The notes beneath the pieces were generated by a model. It saw only the letters and a program-made list of their open reading frames with translations, was not told the DNA's origin and made no database searches. Both the position numbers and the translations under genes were made by a program. 16,364 nucleotides of DNA from Chromera velia (Eukaryota > Sar > Chromeraceae), in assembly GCA_018398765.1 (NCBI GenBank), contig JAHBMJ010000822.1:22501-38864 (forward strand). The letters run 5' to 3'. Shown in pieces: positions 1 to 9,021 of this stretch. The first letter of the stretch is position 1. Each line of letters begins with the position of its first letter.

Positions 1-740
1 TCCGCTTTCTCGGACTGCCCGTCTCCGATGAAAAATTCCTTCGGAGGAGACATCTCTCACCTACCACCTTTAGAGATTCACGCCTAACCGGCTTTGTTGT
101 CCCCTGCCCTCGCTAGGCTGAAGAAAAGAAAGGAAAGCGGCCCCCTCAGGCTGGAGCTGAAATCAAGTGGGTAACACAGGCCTGCTCTTGCTGCGAGTCG
201 CTCCCGGGTGTCACGCAGCACACAAATGATCTCTCTCGCACCCGCCGTCACAGCTTCATCGTCCCACCTGGCAAGCTTGACTTGAGCCTACACAGAAATC
301 AAACCTTCAGGCCTCCAGGCCTCCCCTGTCTGTCTGTGCACGCTGAGCCAATTCCCACGGGACGACGAAAGTAGTTTGTCTCGCCTCCATCCTGTAGTCA
401 AGATCTTTTCTCTTGCTTGCGGATCCGGGATTCTGCATGAGCAACGGCCATACATCCATCTCCAGAAAAGCCATGTATACGTATTAATACACACATTACG
501 CTTCCCAAGCGGCCTAGCTGGCTACCTTGCTTTCGTCCATTTCTGCATAGTCGGCCGTCTCCCATGCACGCTAATGCATGCATGAGCGCGGCGGCGCGTC
601 AGAACGCGGTCGATCGGGCCATTGTTGCCCCATGCAATGCGGCGGCGCAGCCACGCTGTTATAGCGCCGCGCCGCGAAAGCTCTGGAATACTGCTTCGAT
701 CGCTCCTATACTTCGCTCCCTCAGGAAAGACTCCCACAAA
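1..740. other. No supported gene; mixed sequence with a GC-rich patch
   Basis: I see no credible coding exon here. Open frames on both strands are short, and their peptides look like random translations. The palindrome TGCATGCA lies at 575-582. It is followed by a GC-rich patch (about 586-676) in which GCGCGGCGGCGCG (586-598) is loosely mirrored by GCGCCGCGCCGCG (664-676). The two could pair imperfectly. The TGCATGCA word recurs near 16270 and, as TGCATGC, near 13850. Related words are regulatory in some coccidian parasites, but here that is only an association. Confidence 0.5.
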
Positions 741-867
741 TCGCACTAAATAGTTTCGACCTATTTCTACCTATAGAGAGGACCTGAAAGGTGCGTGGCC
801 AACTTTCTGAAAGATTCTAAGAGCGACTGAGATTTGGGATTTTACTGCATTATTTACTTTGGGAAAG

Positions 868-1089
868 ATGCTAACAAAGACATTCGTTTTCGTGTTACTT
901 CTGATTCAAGTTAATTATGTCCAGTACTTTCCGATAGTTTTAGATCAGTCAACTAGGGCTAATGATCGACTGCCAGTGGTTGAATTGTTTAAAGATATGT
1001 TTAAAAATACTAAAAACAAAAATTTTGAATATATATTAACATTTATCATTATGAAATGTAATACGAATTTCATCACAGTTGCATCTTAA
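868..1089 (+). CDS. Small open frame, 73 residues, in an AT-rich island; unrecognised
   Basis: The ATG at 868 opens a frame to a stop at 1087-1089. The first 20 or so residues are hydrophobic (MLTKTFVFVLLLIQV...), resembling a signal peptide or membrane segment. The rest is Lys/Asn/Phe-rich (ELFKDMFKNTKNKNFEYI), as expected from AT-rich DNA. Sequence from about 740 to 1190 is much richer in A and T than either flank, so the island may be inserted DNA such as a decayed mobile element. I found no matching inverted ends or target duplication. I do not recognise the product. It could be a chance open frame, since AT-rich sequence gives Lys/Asn/Ile-rich peptides easily, although AT-rich stop codons make a 74-codon run slightly unexpected. 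Confidence 0.22.
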   Translation: MLTKTFVFVLLLIQVNYVQYFPIVLDQSTRANDRLPVVELFKDMFKNTKNKNFEYILTFIIMKCNTNFITVAS

Positions 1090-1500
1090 ATTTCATTTAA
1101 CTAGCTTTTGATACAAAACATAAATCTTATTATATCGTATAAGTTACGGTACAACCAAACTAAAGTAAACTGTGAGATTATATCTCTATATCCTTTCGCC
1201 CACGATCGCGCCCCCGCCCGGCTCTGTGAGCTAGGGAACGCTGCCGCGCAATACATGAGACGTGAATGTGTCTTCAGTGCATGCATAAGTCATTCATGTC
1301 CGTGCATATCCCTTGCACATTAATTCGATCGATCGGTTCGATCGTGTGCACGTCTATGAGTCGAAGGATGCACGGATATGTTGTGGACGTTCTAGCCAGA
1401 CCTGGTAGTCCTAGCATCGATGTACCATATACCTGGCTCTCTATGGTATCTTTGTACAGCAACACCATACAAAACCACCAGAAGGAGCTTTAATATGGAT
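1090..1500. other. No supported gene
   Basis: AT-rich sequence gives way near 1195 to mixed sequence. The only notable pattern is a cluster of CGATCG words with TTCGATCG (about 1325-1345). No open frame has convincing composition, and no RNA gene is recognised. Confidence 0.5.
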
Positions 1501-1520
1501 GGAAGGCATTCTCTATAAGT

Positions 1521-2142
1521 TTATTCTGGTGTAGGAGTGGGCTCTACACTGAGAAGCAATGTTCCCTTAGCGATACGGATTCTGGGCGCCTGGGAGCGTA
1601 GCCTAAGAATACTAAACGTCGCTAGGAATCCCTCGGTGGGATCCTGTGACGTTAAGAGTTCACAGAGGACCCAGAATTCCTTGAAAAGAATTATTTTAGA
1701 GGTGAGACCCAAATTCTGACTGGTGCCGAGTCTGAAGGAGTCTCTGTTTTTCTCTGACCCCGTTATAACAGTTGTGTCCACCTTGGTGCAGGTATGGTGC
1801 AAAGGATCCCTGGTGGTTGCTAGGAGGGAGCTGCAAATGGTATTACAGCCAGAATTCCTCTCTTGACAGACAAGGTAGATTTTATGACGTGGCTTCTGCA
1901 GTTCTGGGGTCCCAAGCCGAACGAACTCTAAGGTACGGATGCCTAGAGTGGGAGTGCTCCCTAAAAGCAACGACAGACGGATGTCGTCCGACACCTAGGT
2001 CTAACACTACCAGGCGGTAGTGGAAACAGACGTCTGGAAGCACATCGTTAACGATGTTCCTTTTCTATGCGACAAGCTCAGGGATGAGATGTCAAAGTTT
2101 GCTAGGGAAGCGAAGGACGCGGACCTCCCTCCAGAGGACTAG
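1521..2142 (+). pseudogene. Frame-broken coding-like remnant, possibly a retroelement or old gene fragment
   Basis: Protein-like stretches on the plus strand lie in different frames. One (1824-1931) reads ...NGITARIPLLTDKVDFMTWLLQFW and then reaches a stop. Another (2014-2142) reads AVVETDVWKHIVNDVPFLCD, continues with KLRDEMSKFAREAKD-like charged helix sequence, and ends in a TAG at 2140-2142. Its start follows a CAG that could be a splice acceptor. A third open stretch covers about 1519-1719. Frame changes and stops separate them, which suggests a decayed copy rather than a working gene, although small exons cannot be excluded. The opposite strand carries an uninterrupted 157-residue frame (1994 to 1521), so the coding strand is not certain. 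The W-rich segment after IPLLTD faintly recalls retrotransposon gag, but that is a guess. Confidence 0.3.
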
Positions 2143-2399
2143 TCAGCACCTTTAAATGCCTCCACAATATTATGTATACATCAATGTAAATCACCGTCTC
2201 CTCCTCATTGGAGTTCGATGGTTGAGCATCCTTCTCATCATCAGCTGCTGTCATCATCGTCATCCTCACTATAGCACCGCTATTGTCCTCATCATCACTT
2301 GCACAAAAGCAAAGAGGCTGCATACGCTTTGCACTCTCTTCTCAGACCGTCAATAGGACAGTCACTACTTTTCTAAACCCTCCCTCTTTGCCTCCCAGA

Positions 2400-3140
2400 T
2401 TTTTGGCAGATCTTCACTCTACATACCGATCAGGTCTTCTGCATCCTGCCGATCAGATCCTTTGCAGACCCTTCTACCCTTTACAGACCCCCCCACCCTT
2501 TCGATCAGATCCTCTGCAAAGCCCCCCACCCTTTCGGCTAGACCCTTCCACCCTTTCTATCAGATCCTCTGCAGACCCCCCCACCCTTCCGGCCAGACTC
2601 TTCCACCCTTTCGATCAGATCGGGATTCCTCTGCAGACCCCCCTAGTACCCTGACGACCAGATCCCTCCACTCTGCCGATCAGATCCTTTGCAGACCCCT
2701 CTACCCTAACGACCAGATCCCCCCACTCTTTCGATCAGATCCTCTGCAGACCTCCCCACTCTATCGACCAGACCCTTTCACTCTTTTGATCAGATTCTTT
2801 GCAGACCTCCCCATTTTGCTAGCCAGACCCCTCCACTCTGCCGGCCAGACCCCTCCGCCCTCTTTGCAGACCCCTCCACTCTGCTAATCAGACCCCCCCA
2901 CCCTTTTGATCAGATCCTCTATAGACCCCCCCACCCTCAGGCTGACGACCAGATCCCTCCGCCCTCTTTGCAGACCCTCTCACCCTACCAATCAGATCCT
3001 CTGTACCCTGGCTGCCAGCCCCCTTCACCATGCTAATCAGATTCCTCCACCCTGCAGATTAGATCCCTCTTCTCTTCCTACTAGACCCTTCCACTCTTTC
3101 GATCAGATCCTCTGCACCCTGCTAATCAGATCTTCTGCAG
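2400..3140. repeat. Degenerate minisatellite, period about 55 bp
   Basis: The core words GATCAGATCC, TCTGCAGACC and CCACTCTTTC recur through the block. Successive GATCAGAT-type words begin at 2451, 2503, 2558, 2613, 2678, 2733 and 2788, mostly 52-55 bp apart with one 65-bp step. Smaller subunits sharing CCAGACCC or CAGACCCC lie within each unit. Copies become irregular after about 2820. The plus strand is C/T-rich and has few stops, so long open frames run through the block. The common 55-bp spacing is not a multiple of three, so the repeats shift frame from copy to copy, which argues against coding. The 250 bp upstream (2143-2399) contain CAT/TCA-rich sequence and no gene. Confidence 0.85.
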
Positions 3141-4460
3141 GACAACCTTTTCCTTTTGTTTTTGCCCAACTCTTTTTTTGTATCCTCCTGCAGCTTTGCT
3201 TTTTATGTACCACTCCACGGGTCAGCTCCCCTTTTTCCCCTTTCTACCCAATATTCCCCCCCACTGATATCGAGAGGCTTCCTTTTTTTTTCAAACTGCT
3301 CCATGGTTCTGTACATCCTCAATTTTTTCTTTGTGACAGTCCTGTTATCCGTCTACCCATCCCTCTCTTTGTACGTCTTTTTCCTTTAAATTTTGTTTTG
3401 CCACATTCGGTCCCTCCATTCCTTTGTGAGTCTGTCCCTTCAACCGTCTTCTATCCCTCCATCCGTGCCCCTCTCTCCTTTCAATGCAATGCTATCTATC
3501 CCTCCATCCTTTTATCACTGCACAGTCTATCGTTCCGTCCGTCTCTGTATCCCTCTGCTTTTTATCCCTCCGTCCACTTTCTGTCCCCCTATCTTTTGTC
3601 TTTACAGGGTGTCCCTCTATCCGTCCGTTCTTCCATTCCTGTCTTTTCTGTGCTTCTGTCCCTCTGTCCCTCTCAACTCTATGCATCTGTCTTTTTTTTC
3701 TCTCCGCCCTTTTCTGTCTATCCGTCCGTTTGCCCTTGTCCCTCTTTTATGTCCCTTTGCCGTTTCCTCCCTTTAAATTTTTCCTTTTGTAGTTTTTTTC
3801 CTCTATGCGACTGCATATCTCTTTATCCCTTTGTCCATTTCTCTATCCCTCTGCAAGTTGCTCCTCCATCCTTCTATCCTTTCATCCCTCCGTTCATCTG
3901 TCCATATATCTTTCTGTCCCTTTCTCCCTCTGTGCAGATGTCCATCCATTCTTCTTTTGTCTATTAGTCCCTCTCTTCTGTCTTCCCTTTCATATTGTAT
4001 CCCTCTATTCCTCCGTCTGTCTGTCCTTTTCTTGGCCTTTCCCTTCGTTCCATCCCTTTGCGTTCTCTCCCAACCGGTTCTCACTGTATTTTTTTGCCAT
4101 AGTCTACAGGTTAGCCCCCGTGGTTGCTTTTCTGTCACAATGAAGAGAGAAAAAAGTAAGGAAAAGAATGCTCTAGTTTAGATACATATATTCTTTTTTC
4201 TTTCTCTCTGCCTGTCTCTTTTTCTGGACTTCAGAATCTTTGTACTCTTCTTTTCTTTCTCGACTCCTCACTGTTTGTGTATGCTTGGCCTCTCTTCAGA
4301 ATCTTCTCTGTCTGTACAATGCATGGAACATCCCCTATACTGCTGGACAACACTACTTGTCGCCCAACTTGTCATGCAGGTTATTCTTCCTTCCCTCCCT
4401 CTTCTTTCTGTGGATTTGGGCGCCCTCGTCTTGTCTCGTTTGTTCACAGTGACAGTGGAC
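3141..4460. repeat. Long pyrimidine-rich tract with degenerate TCCN/TCTG tetranucleotide texture
   Basis: For about 1.3 kb the plus strand is dominated by C and T. Recurring words are TCCCTC, TCCGTCC, TCTGTCC and TTTTTC. The texture is that of a tetranucleotide array (TCCC, TCTG, TCCG, TCCA) that has drifted. The long open frames on the plus strand follow from the strand composition, because TAA, TAG and TGA need purines. Their translations are endless Ser/Pro/Phe/Leu without domain character. I call the tract non-coding. It joins directly to the upstream minisatellite, so C/T-rich sequence extends for about 2 kb in all. Confidence 0.75.
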
Positions 4461-4715
4461 CGTGATAAGGTTCATCATCACGGGTAAAGGCACCAATCAT
4501 CTCAAGGTTAATGACTGCGTGAAAGAGAGAAAGAAAAGCGACTGATTCTGATTGAAGTAACCAAGATGACAAGAAGAATGGGTAGAATATGCACGCCATG
4601 AAAGAAGGAGACACATAGACTGCCTCTATGAAGGATGGCAATAGATGTGCCGAAATGATTGAATCGAGAATAAGAAGAGGCACAACAAAGGAAAGCTCTC
4701 TCTCAGCGAGTGCCT

Positions 4716-5077
4716 GTATATGTGTGCATGTGTATGTGTGGGTGTGTGTATGTCTGTGTGTGTATGTGTGTATGCATGTGTGACTGTGTATATGTACGCG
4801 CGCATACATATGTGTATGTATATGTGTGTGTGTGTGTGTGTGTATGTGTGTGTGTATGTGTATGTATGTGTGTGTGTGTGTGTATGTGTGTATGTGTGTG
4901 TGTGTGTGTATGTATGTGTGTGTATGTATGTGTATGTATGTATGTATGTATGTATGTATGTGTGTGTGTATGTATGTGTGTGTGTGTTTGTGTGTGTCTG
5001 AATGTGTGTGCATATATGACTATATATGCGCGCACGCGTATGTGTGTGTGTGTGTGTATGTGTGTGTGTGTGTGTGT

Positions 5078-5114
<37 letters not shown>
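4716..5114. repeat. TG/TATG microsatellite, about 400 bp
   Basis: Runs of (TG)n alternate with (TATG)n and (TGTATG)n, interrupted near 4795 and 5030 by alternating GCGCGC/ACGCG segments. Frames through it translate as CVCVCMCV on the plus strand and THTHTYIH on the minus strand, which are repeat translations and not genes. Alternating purine-pyrimidine sequence of this length can adopt left-handed DNA. That is general knowledge and has not been shown for this locus. Confidence 0.95.
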
Positions 5115-6115
5115 GATGCAAGCACAGACAAACCACTGCTTCAGACCTGTAGGCCAGTCCGTTGTCGCATTGCGTGTGTGAAAATGACGTTGGAGTAAAG
5201 CCTGTACTCTCACCGCTTAAATCGATAAGATTGTATTTTGAACAAACGTTTGTGTTGATTATTGCGCAGTAAAAGTTGGACATCTAATTAAGGGGGGGAA
5301 GGGATGATGCAATAAAAAAACTAATTATGTGGCTCAAACAAGAAAAAGCGGAAAACGAAAGTCTGCTTAGTCAGAGGCATCAGGGTCGCCTCACTTTTGG
5401 CCATTCGCTAAGAAAATTAACCGAAAATGAAAGGAAAAGGACTGTCAAAAAAGGCGTATAACTAATTAATTGCATGCCGGTGTTTCTATCTACTTTTTCT
5501 TTGTCTGGCCACCCACATGTCCTCTCTTCTCCTCTATTCTCTTCTCTTATCGTTTTTTCTGTCTCCAATGTTATTTAATTCTCTCCTCAGAAAGAAATAA
5601 ACCGCCCCACCCTTCAGAGTCTTCCTCTCTCCTCGTCCCTCTTCCTTTGGATCGATCCAAAGCCCCCACCCCTCGATGGCCTCCCCCTCCCCCTATCAAT
5701 GGTCCTTGCAGCTCCATAAAAATCCCCACCAACCAAGCTCGGTCCAAGTCTGTCACTCCCAAATGACAGCCAAGACCAAACAGAAGTCTCTCAGGCTACC
5801 ACACCCGGAGATGCCCCCCCAACTCCAAGTTATCCCCCGCAGAACCTGAAAGCGCCACCCCTCCCAGCAGACTCTGCTCCAGGTCCGGCACGCTTCCCCT
5901 TGGAGTTCTGAGAGGCCGCAGAGCGTATGAAGGAAGCGGGTGATGCCAGTGTGTCCCCCCTGATGCTTTGTGCTGTGTCTCCCGTCTCTGACTAGAGTCT
6001 CGTTGAGTGTTTTACAACTGAAAAGGGGAGGGGCGAAGTGGTTTCGAACTTCGGTCTGCATCCATAGTGGATCGAGCCGTTACTCAGAGCGCAGCAGTCG
6101 CACTCCTCCTCTGCC
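5115..6115. other. No supported gene; C/T-rich and proline-coding stretches
   Basis: Two patches deserve mention. One (about 5515-5760) is rich in CTCC/CCCC and gives a Ser/Pro-rich frame. The next (about 5727-5911, plus strand) has an open frame reading ...NDSQDQTEVSQATTPGDAPP and continuing Pro-rich to a stop. It could be a disordered exon, but no splice site clearly defines it. On the minus strand, 6061-5753 is open for 102 residues with Trp/Cys-rich, unconvincing composition. I assign no gene. Confidence 0.35.
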
Positions 6116-6367
6116 TCAGAGGGTAGCTCCATAAACGATCGTCTTTTGTCTTCTTTGTCTTCTCATCTCGACTTGTTCCTTCGTCAGAATTTGAATTCCG
6201 GCGTGGGCGAGTGTAGGCTTGAGAAACCTCACTCGAAGCGGACAAGGACAAGTTTGGACTTTCAGACAGACGTCCTGTATGTGCACTTCAACAAGGTAAA
6301 AGAGTTTAGAAGGCCCCTCACACTGTATTGTATCCAAGCATATGGTCGTCTTTTGGATGTCTTGCAA
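6116..6367 (-). other. Exon-like open segment, minus-strand reading of the same block
   Basis: On the minus strand a pyrimidine-rich run (complement of about 6407-6368) ends in CTTGCAAG. It is followed by an open frame reading DIQKTTICLDTIQCEGPSKL and ending in a TGA at 6118-6116. Upstream on the same strand are a 181-residue open frame (6807-6262, containing KKQLASVKRGTRSTGPAKLW) and an ATG-started frame from 6994 (MHAKTLRRLDIVCTARAFVS). They could be earlier exons. This three-segment chain is as plausible as the plus-strand reading. A rough hand count gives similar third-position GC for both. At most one reading is likely to be a gene. Confidence 0.28.
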
Positions 6368-6451
6368 GAAGAAAGGAAGAGGGGAGCAGAAAGAGAAAGC
6401 GAGGTGTTACACCCAAGCCCAGTATCGTCTGCTGCATCCTCCTTTGAGTAG
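6188..6451 (+). other. Exon-like open segment, plus-strand reading
   Basis: A long pyrimidine tract (about 6138-6184) ends in TTCGTCAG at 6187, a textbook 3' splice site. The sequence after it is open in phase 0 to a TAG at 6449-6451. The peptide looks natural: a segment SLDFQTDVLYVHFNKVKEF, then RRPLTLYCIQAYGRLLDVLQ, then charged EERKRGAERESE. No ATG opens it, so it would be an internal or terminal exon. A possible donor, AAG|GTAAAA, lies within it near 6295. I recognise no family. The same DNA on the minus strand (6367-6116) also follows a good acceptor and is open for about 83 codons, so the strand is undecided. Confidence 0.33.
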
Positions 6452-6722
6452 AGAGGGTCGCAGCAAGAAGAGGGAGCATCAAGCAGTGATTGCAAGTCTA
6501 AGCCACCAAAAACGTTTGACGTTCCCATCATTCTCCATAGTTTTGCAGGTCCAGTTGACCTTGTTCCTCGTTTTACTGAGGCCAACTGTTTCTTTTCTAT
6601 TGTCCCATTTCTTCTCCGACAAGGAGTAAGCGGAGGGGGAGGGGGGGGTCCCTCATCAACCCCGCAAGCACTGAAGGGGAATAAAGGAAAGGGAGGCTCC
6701 GTCTCTCTGTCTCCCGGCGCAG

Positions 6723-6970
6723 CTCTCCTCAGAAAGATTCCGAGCGACCAGCTTCTTTTGGAGTCCAATTGTCCTGATGGTCTCAGAAGAACTTTGGGGG
6801 CCCCCAAAGAGGACGGAGGGGACGGGGAGTATGGCGGTACTCTGGTACAAGAGGTTTGTAGACGTGGGGGGGAGAATACCTCGACTCTGTTGCCTTTGTG
6901 GTGTGAGACTGTTGTGAAGGCGCTGGGGGTAGCTAGAGACGAAAGCTCTTGCTGTGCAAACGATATCTAA
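6723..6970 (+). other. Second exon-like open segment on the plus strand
   Basis: A pyrimidine run (about 6697-6719) ends in GGCGCAG at 6722. The following sequence is open to a TAA at 6968-6970. The peptide reads LLRKIPSDQLLLESNCPDGL, then an acidic Gly-rich piece, then LLPLWCETVVKALGVARDES. It could be a terminal exon of the same transcript as the 6188 segment, but I found no donor whose phase matches its phase-1 acceptor. The minus strand is also open here (6994-6656). No family is recognised. Confidence 0.27.
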
Positions 6971-7270
6971 TCTGCGTAGGGTCTTGGCGTGCATTTCTAG
7001 GGTCTAACCAAAAATTTTTATTTCGCCTTTCTTCCCTCTGTCCCTTCCCCATGAACTCACAGTACAGTCATTTTTGTGGTAACTTCAAAGCAAGTATGCG
7101 CAGATAATATACCAGATATCAGCTTGCTAATTCAACTGCATTCTTTAGTAAATCAAGACCAAATTCAGACTGTGCAGTCACTGTTGTATGTTAGGTTGTA
7201 TGACTATTACTGGCTAAGTAAATTATAACCAGCAGCGAAGTGTTTTTTTTTTGTTCATCATCATTATCCC
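6971..7270. other. No supported gene; transition into AT-rich DNA
   Basis: Composition shifts to AT-rich at about 7060. There is a T-run just before the foldback element (about 7240-7251). No open frame or RNA gene is recognised. Confidence 0.5.
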
Positions 7271-7385
7271 CTACAAAAAATTATGGAAATCGTTGGGAAA
7301 TCTGTGGGAAATTAATAGGAAATCTAAGGGAAATCCTAGTGAAATCTCAGGGAAATCCTGGGGAAATCCATGGAAAATTAATAGG
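7271..7385 (+). repeat. Left arm of foldback element; 11-bp tandem units
   Basis: The AAA cores of the GGGAAATCT-like units start at 7287, 7298, 7309, 7320, 7331, 7342, 7353, 7364 and 7375. This is an exact 11-bp step over nine units. The arm is therefore both a terminal inverted repeat and a short-period tandem array. Confidence 0.85.
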
Positions 7386-7575
7386 ATTACAGGATTATAT
7401 TGTGTTCGGGGCCAACGCCCTAGTAGATCTATGAGAAATATATAGAAATCTATAGAAATCCTCACAATCATTTCCATAGATTTCCCTAGGATTTCTATAA
7501 TTTAGAAAATTTATGGAAATCTGGTTGATTTCTCATAAAAATGGAAATCTGAGGCAGAATTCCCACGTAAGATTT

Positions 7576-7690
7576 CCCATCAATTTCCCATAGATTTCCC
7601 TAGGATTTCCCTAAGATTTCACTGAGATTTCCCTTAGATTTCCCATCAATTTCCCACAGATTTCCCAACAATTTCCATAATTTTTTGTAG
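7576..7690 (-). repeat. Right arm of foldback element
   Basis: It is the reverse complement of 7271-7385 with 11 differences, all of them transitions (A/G or C/T). The alignment is ungapped and the 11-bp unit register is kept. Confidence 0.85.
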
Positions 7691-8079
7691 AGTCATACGC
7701 CATCGCTATAGGCCTATTTCTAGGCTTCTAGCGTTTGGCAGCAATGCACGAGGCAGTTTTGTTTGATTCTACAACAACGTTTGATTCAATAAAATTTATT
7801 AGATCACTCTGGATGCCCTCTTTCAAACTCTACCACTTCAGAGACATATATCAATACGTATGCGGTATTATATGCCTGAGTCGAAGTGCCAGTAATTAAG
7901 TGGTGGCTTCTAGGATGTATGGTTTTCCAGCTTTATTACACCGCTTTAACCACCTCAAGTCATTTATTCATTCAATATACATAAATTGCATGTTCTATTG
8001 ATGTTCAAGCCATATTAGATAAATCTATCATATGATATCTAAAATTCCAGATCTATACTGGTGTGTGTAAATCTCATGC

Positions 8080-8126
8080 TCATCATCATGAATTATTCCC
8101 CATCATGATTATTGACATGATGATGA
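8080..8126. repeat. Inverted pair TCATCATCATG / CATGATGATGA
   Basis: The 11-bp arms at 8080-8090 and 8116-8126 are perfect reverse complements with a 25-base spacer. They could form a hairpin. No function is inferred. Confidence 0.7.
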
Positions 8127-8279
8127 ATCGACTCAATGGAGTAAACCCAGTGTTAATTATGTATATGTCTTAGATATGACAAAAGCAATCTGGTTTACAT
8201 CTAGGTTTAGATATGCATATGCATATGCATAGTATCATTATTATTGATTTGTATGTATAGTATTTTAGCTAAATGCTAG

Positions 8280-8282
<3 letters not shown>

Positions 8283-8315
<33 letters not shown>
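8283..8315. repeat. (TA)n microsatellite
   Basis: About 16 uninterrupted TA dinucleotides within AT-rich intergenic DNA. Confidence 0.95.
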
Positions 8316-8317
<2 letters not shown>

Positions 8318-8684
8318 TATCACCCTCTAGATATATATGACTCCTAAAAAATTACCATAAAATTAAAACATGTAAAGTCTTATATAAAATATTACGTAAA
8401 ATATTGTAGCAATCTTGGGTATAATGCTTATTAAGTACAATTATGAATCATAATGAGATATAGTAAAAACACTTTGTATATCAGAGTGGGACAGGCAGTT
8501 TAAGAAAGCCTGAGAAGCTGCTCAGCTAGGAGTGAGTGTAGAACAGAGACGCTAAGTCTGTACATGGCGGTACATGGATATCGGTTGCGGGTTGATCAGT
8601 TATACAGACTTCAGTAGTTTAGAGATCGGTCGATCAGAATCGGATCGGAGAGGCGTTTCCCTCAGAGCTGTGAAGAAAATGCGA

Positions 8685-8692
8685 CCCCGACG
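8685..8692. repeat. Target-site duplication, left copy (CCCCGACG)
   Basis: The octamer CCCCGACG directly precedes the element end CTAGG and is repeated exactly at 9951-9958, directly after the other end CCTAG. Confidence 0.85.
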
Positions 8693-8775
8693 CTAGGTGT
8701 GGTTTACATATAAATACATACATTAAATTCTGTCCATCAAGAATATATGTATGTATGTATGTAATGTATGTAAAC
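8693..8775 (+). repeat. Left terminal inverted repeat arm
   Basis: It matches the inverted right arm with mismatches and a few short gaps. GTTTACATA near its start pairs with AATGTATGTAAAC at 8763-8775, so the arm alone could fold. Confidence 0.75.
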
Positions 8776-9021
8776 TAATGTTGTAAAAGTCATTTTCAAA
8801 ATGAAATTCCTGACAAAGCCTGAAACAATGCCACTTAAGTTTCTAGTCAAGTTCTAGGTCAACTTTATATACTAGTTTGTATAGTGAGTTTAGTAGTTGG
8901 TCTGTTACTATATATTAGTGATAAAGCTGGTGCATGATAAGCTAGGTGATAAACAAGGGGGAGACTACAACATTTCATACAAAAAACTGCCAAAAAAACT
9001 TCAAGTAGGACAGCTGTGATT

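Larger units (their letters stand above)
7271..7690. mobile_element. Foldback / MITE-like element with 115-bp terminal inverted repeats
   Basis: The left end CTACAAAAAATTATGGAAAT (7271-7290) is matched exactly, inverted, by the right end (7671-7690). The two arms are 115 bp each without gaps (7271-7385 and 7576-7690) and differ at 11 positions by my count. The 190-bp centre holds further GAAATC/GATTTC words and smaller inverted pairs. There is no coding capacity. If the dinucleotides TA at 7272-7273 and 7688-7689 are target copies, the ends would start CAAAAAAT, which fits the TA duplication of Tc1/mariner-type elements. That assignment is an inference, because TA also belongs to the palindromic extension. 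No longer target duplication is visible. Confidence 0.75.
7691..8684. other. AT-rich intergenic DNA, no gene; right edge may be host exon-like
   Basis: No convincing open frame lies in the AT-rich part (to about 8480). It contains a (TA)n tract, an ATGCAT-based tandem near 8213-8231 and an 11-bp inverted pair around 8080-8126. From about 8480 the composition becomes balanced. The last 67 bases before the transposon (8618-8684), together with the left target copy, are open in a frame that continues beyond the insertion (see 8618-10102). Confidence 0.5.

Noticed and set aside
1726-1745. TGGTGCCGAGTC as a possible retroelement primer-binding site
   Set aside because: No long terminal repeat could be found on either side, so the match to a TGG-start site is not meaningful.
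2906-3967. 353-residue plus-strand open frame
   Set aside because: It lies in C/T-rich repeat DNA where stop codons are rare. The peptide is Ser/Pro/Phe/Leu monotony, and the repeat spacing is not a multiple of three.
4444-5213. Histidine/threonine-rich minus-strand frames and Cys/Val-rich plus-strand frames
   Set aside because: They are translations of the TG/TATG microsatellite in every frame.
6020-6066. GTGGTTTCGAAC segment resembling a tRNA T-arm
   Set aside because: No matching acceptor, D or anticodon arms could be paired around it.
7260-7700. CRISPR-like spaced repeats
   Set aside because: The units are 11 bp without unique spacers and are arranged as inverted arms, so this is a foldback element and not a CRISPR array.
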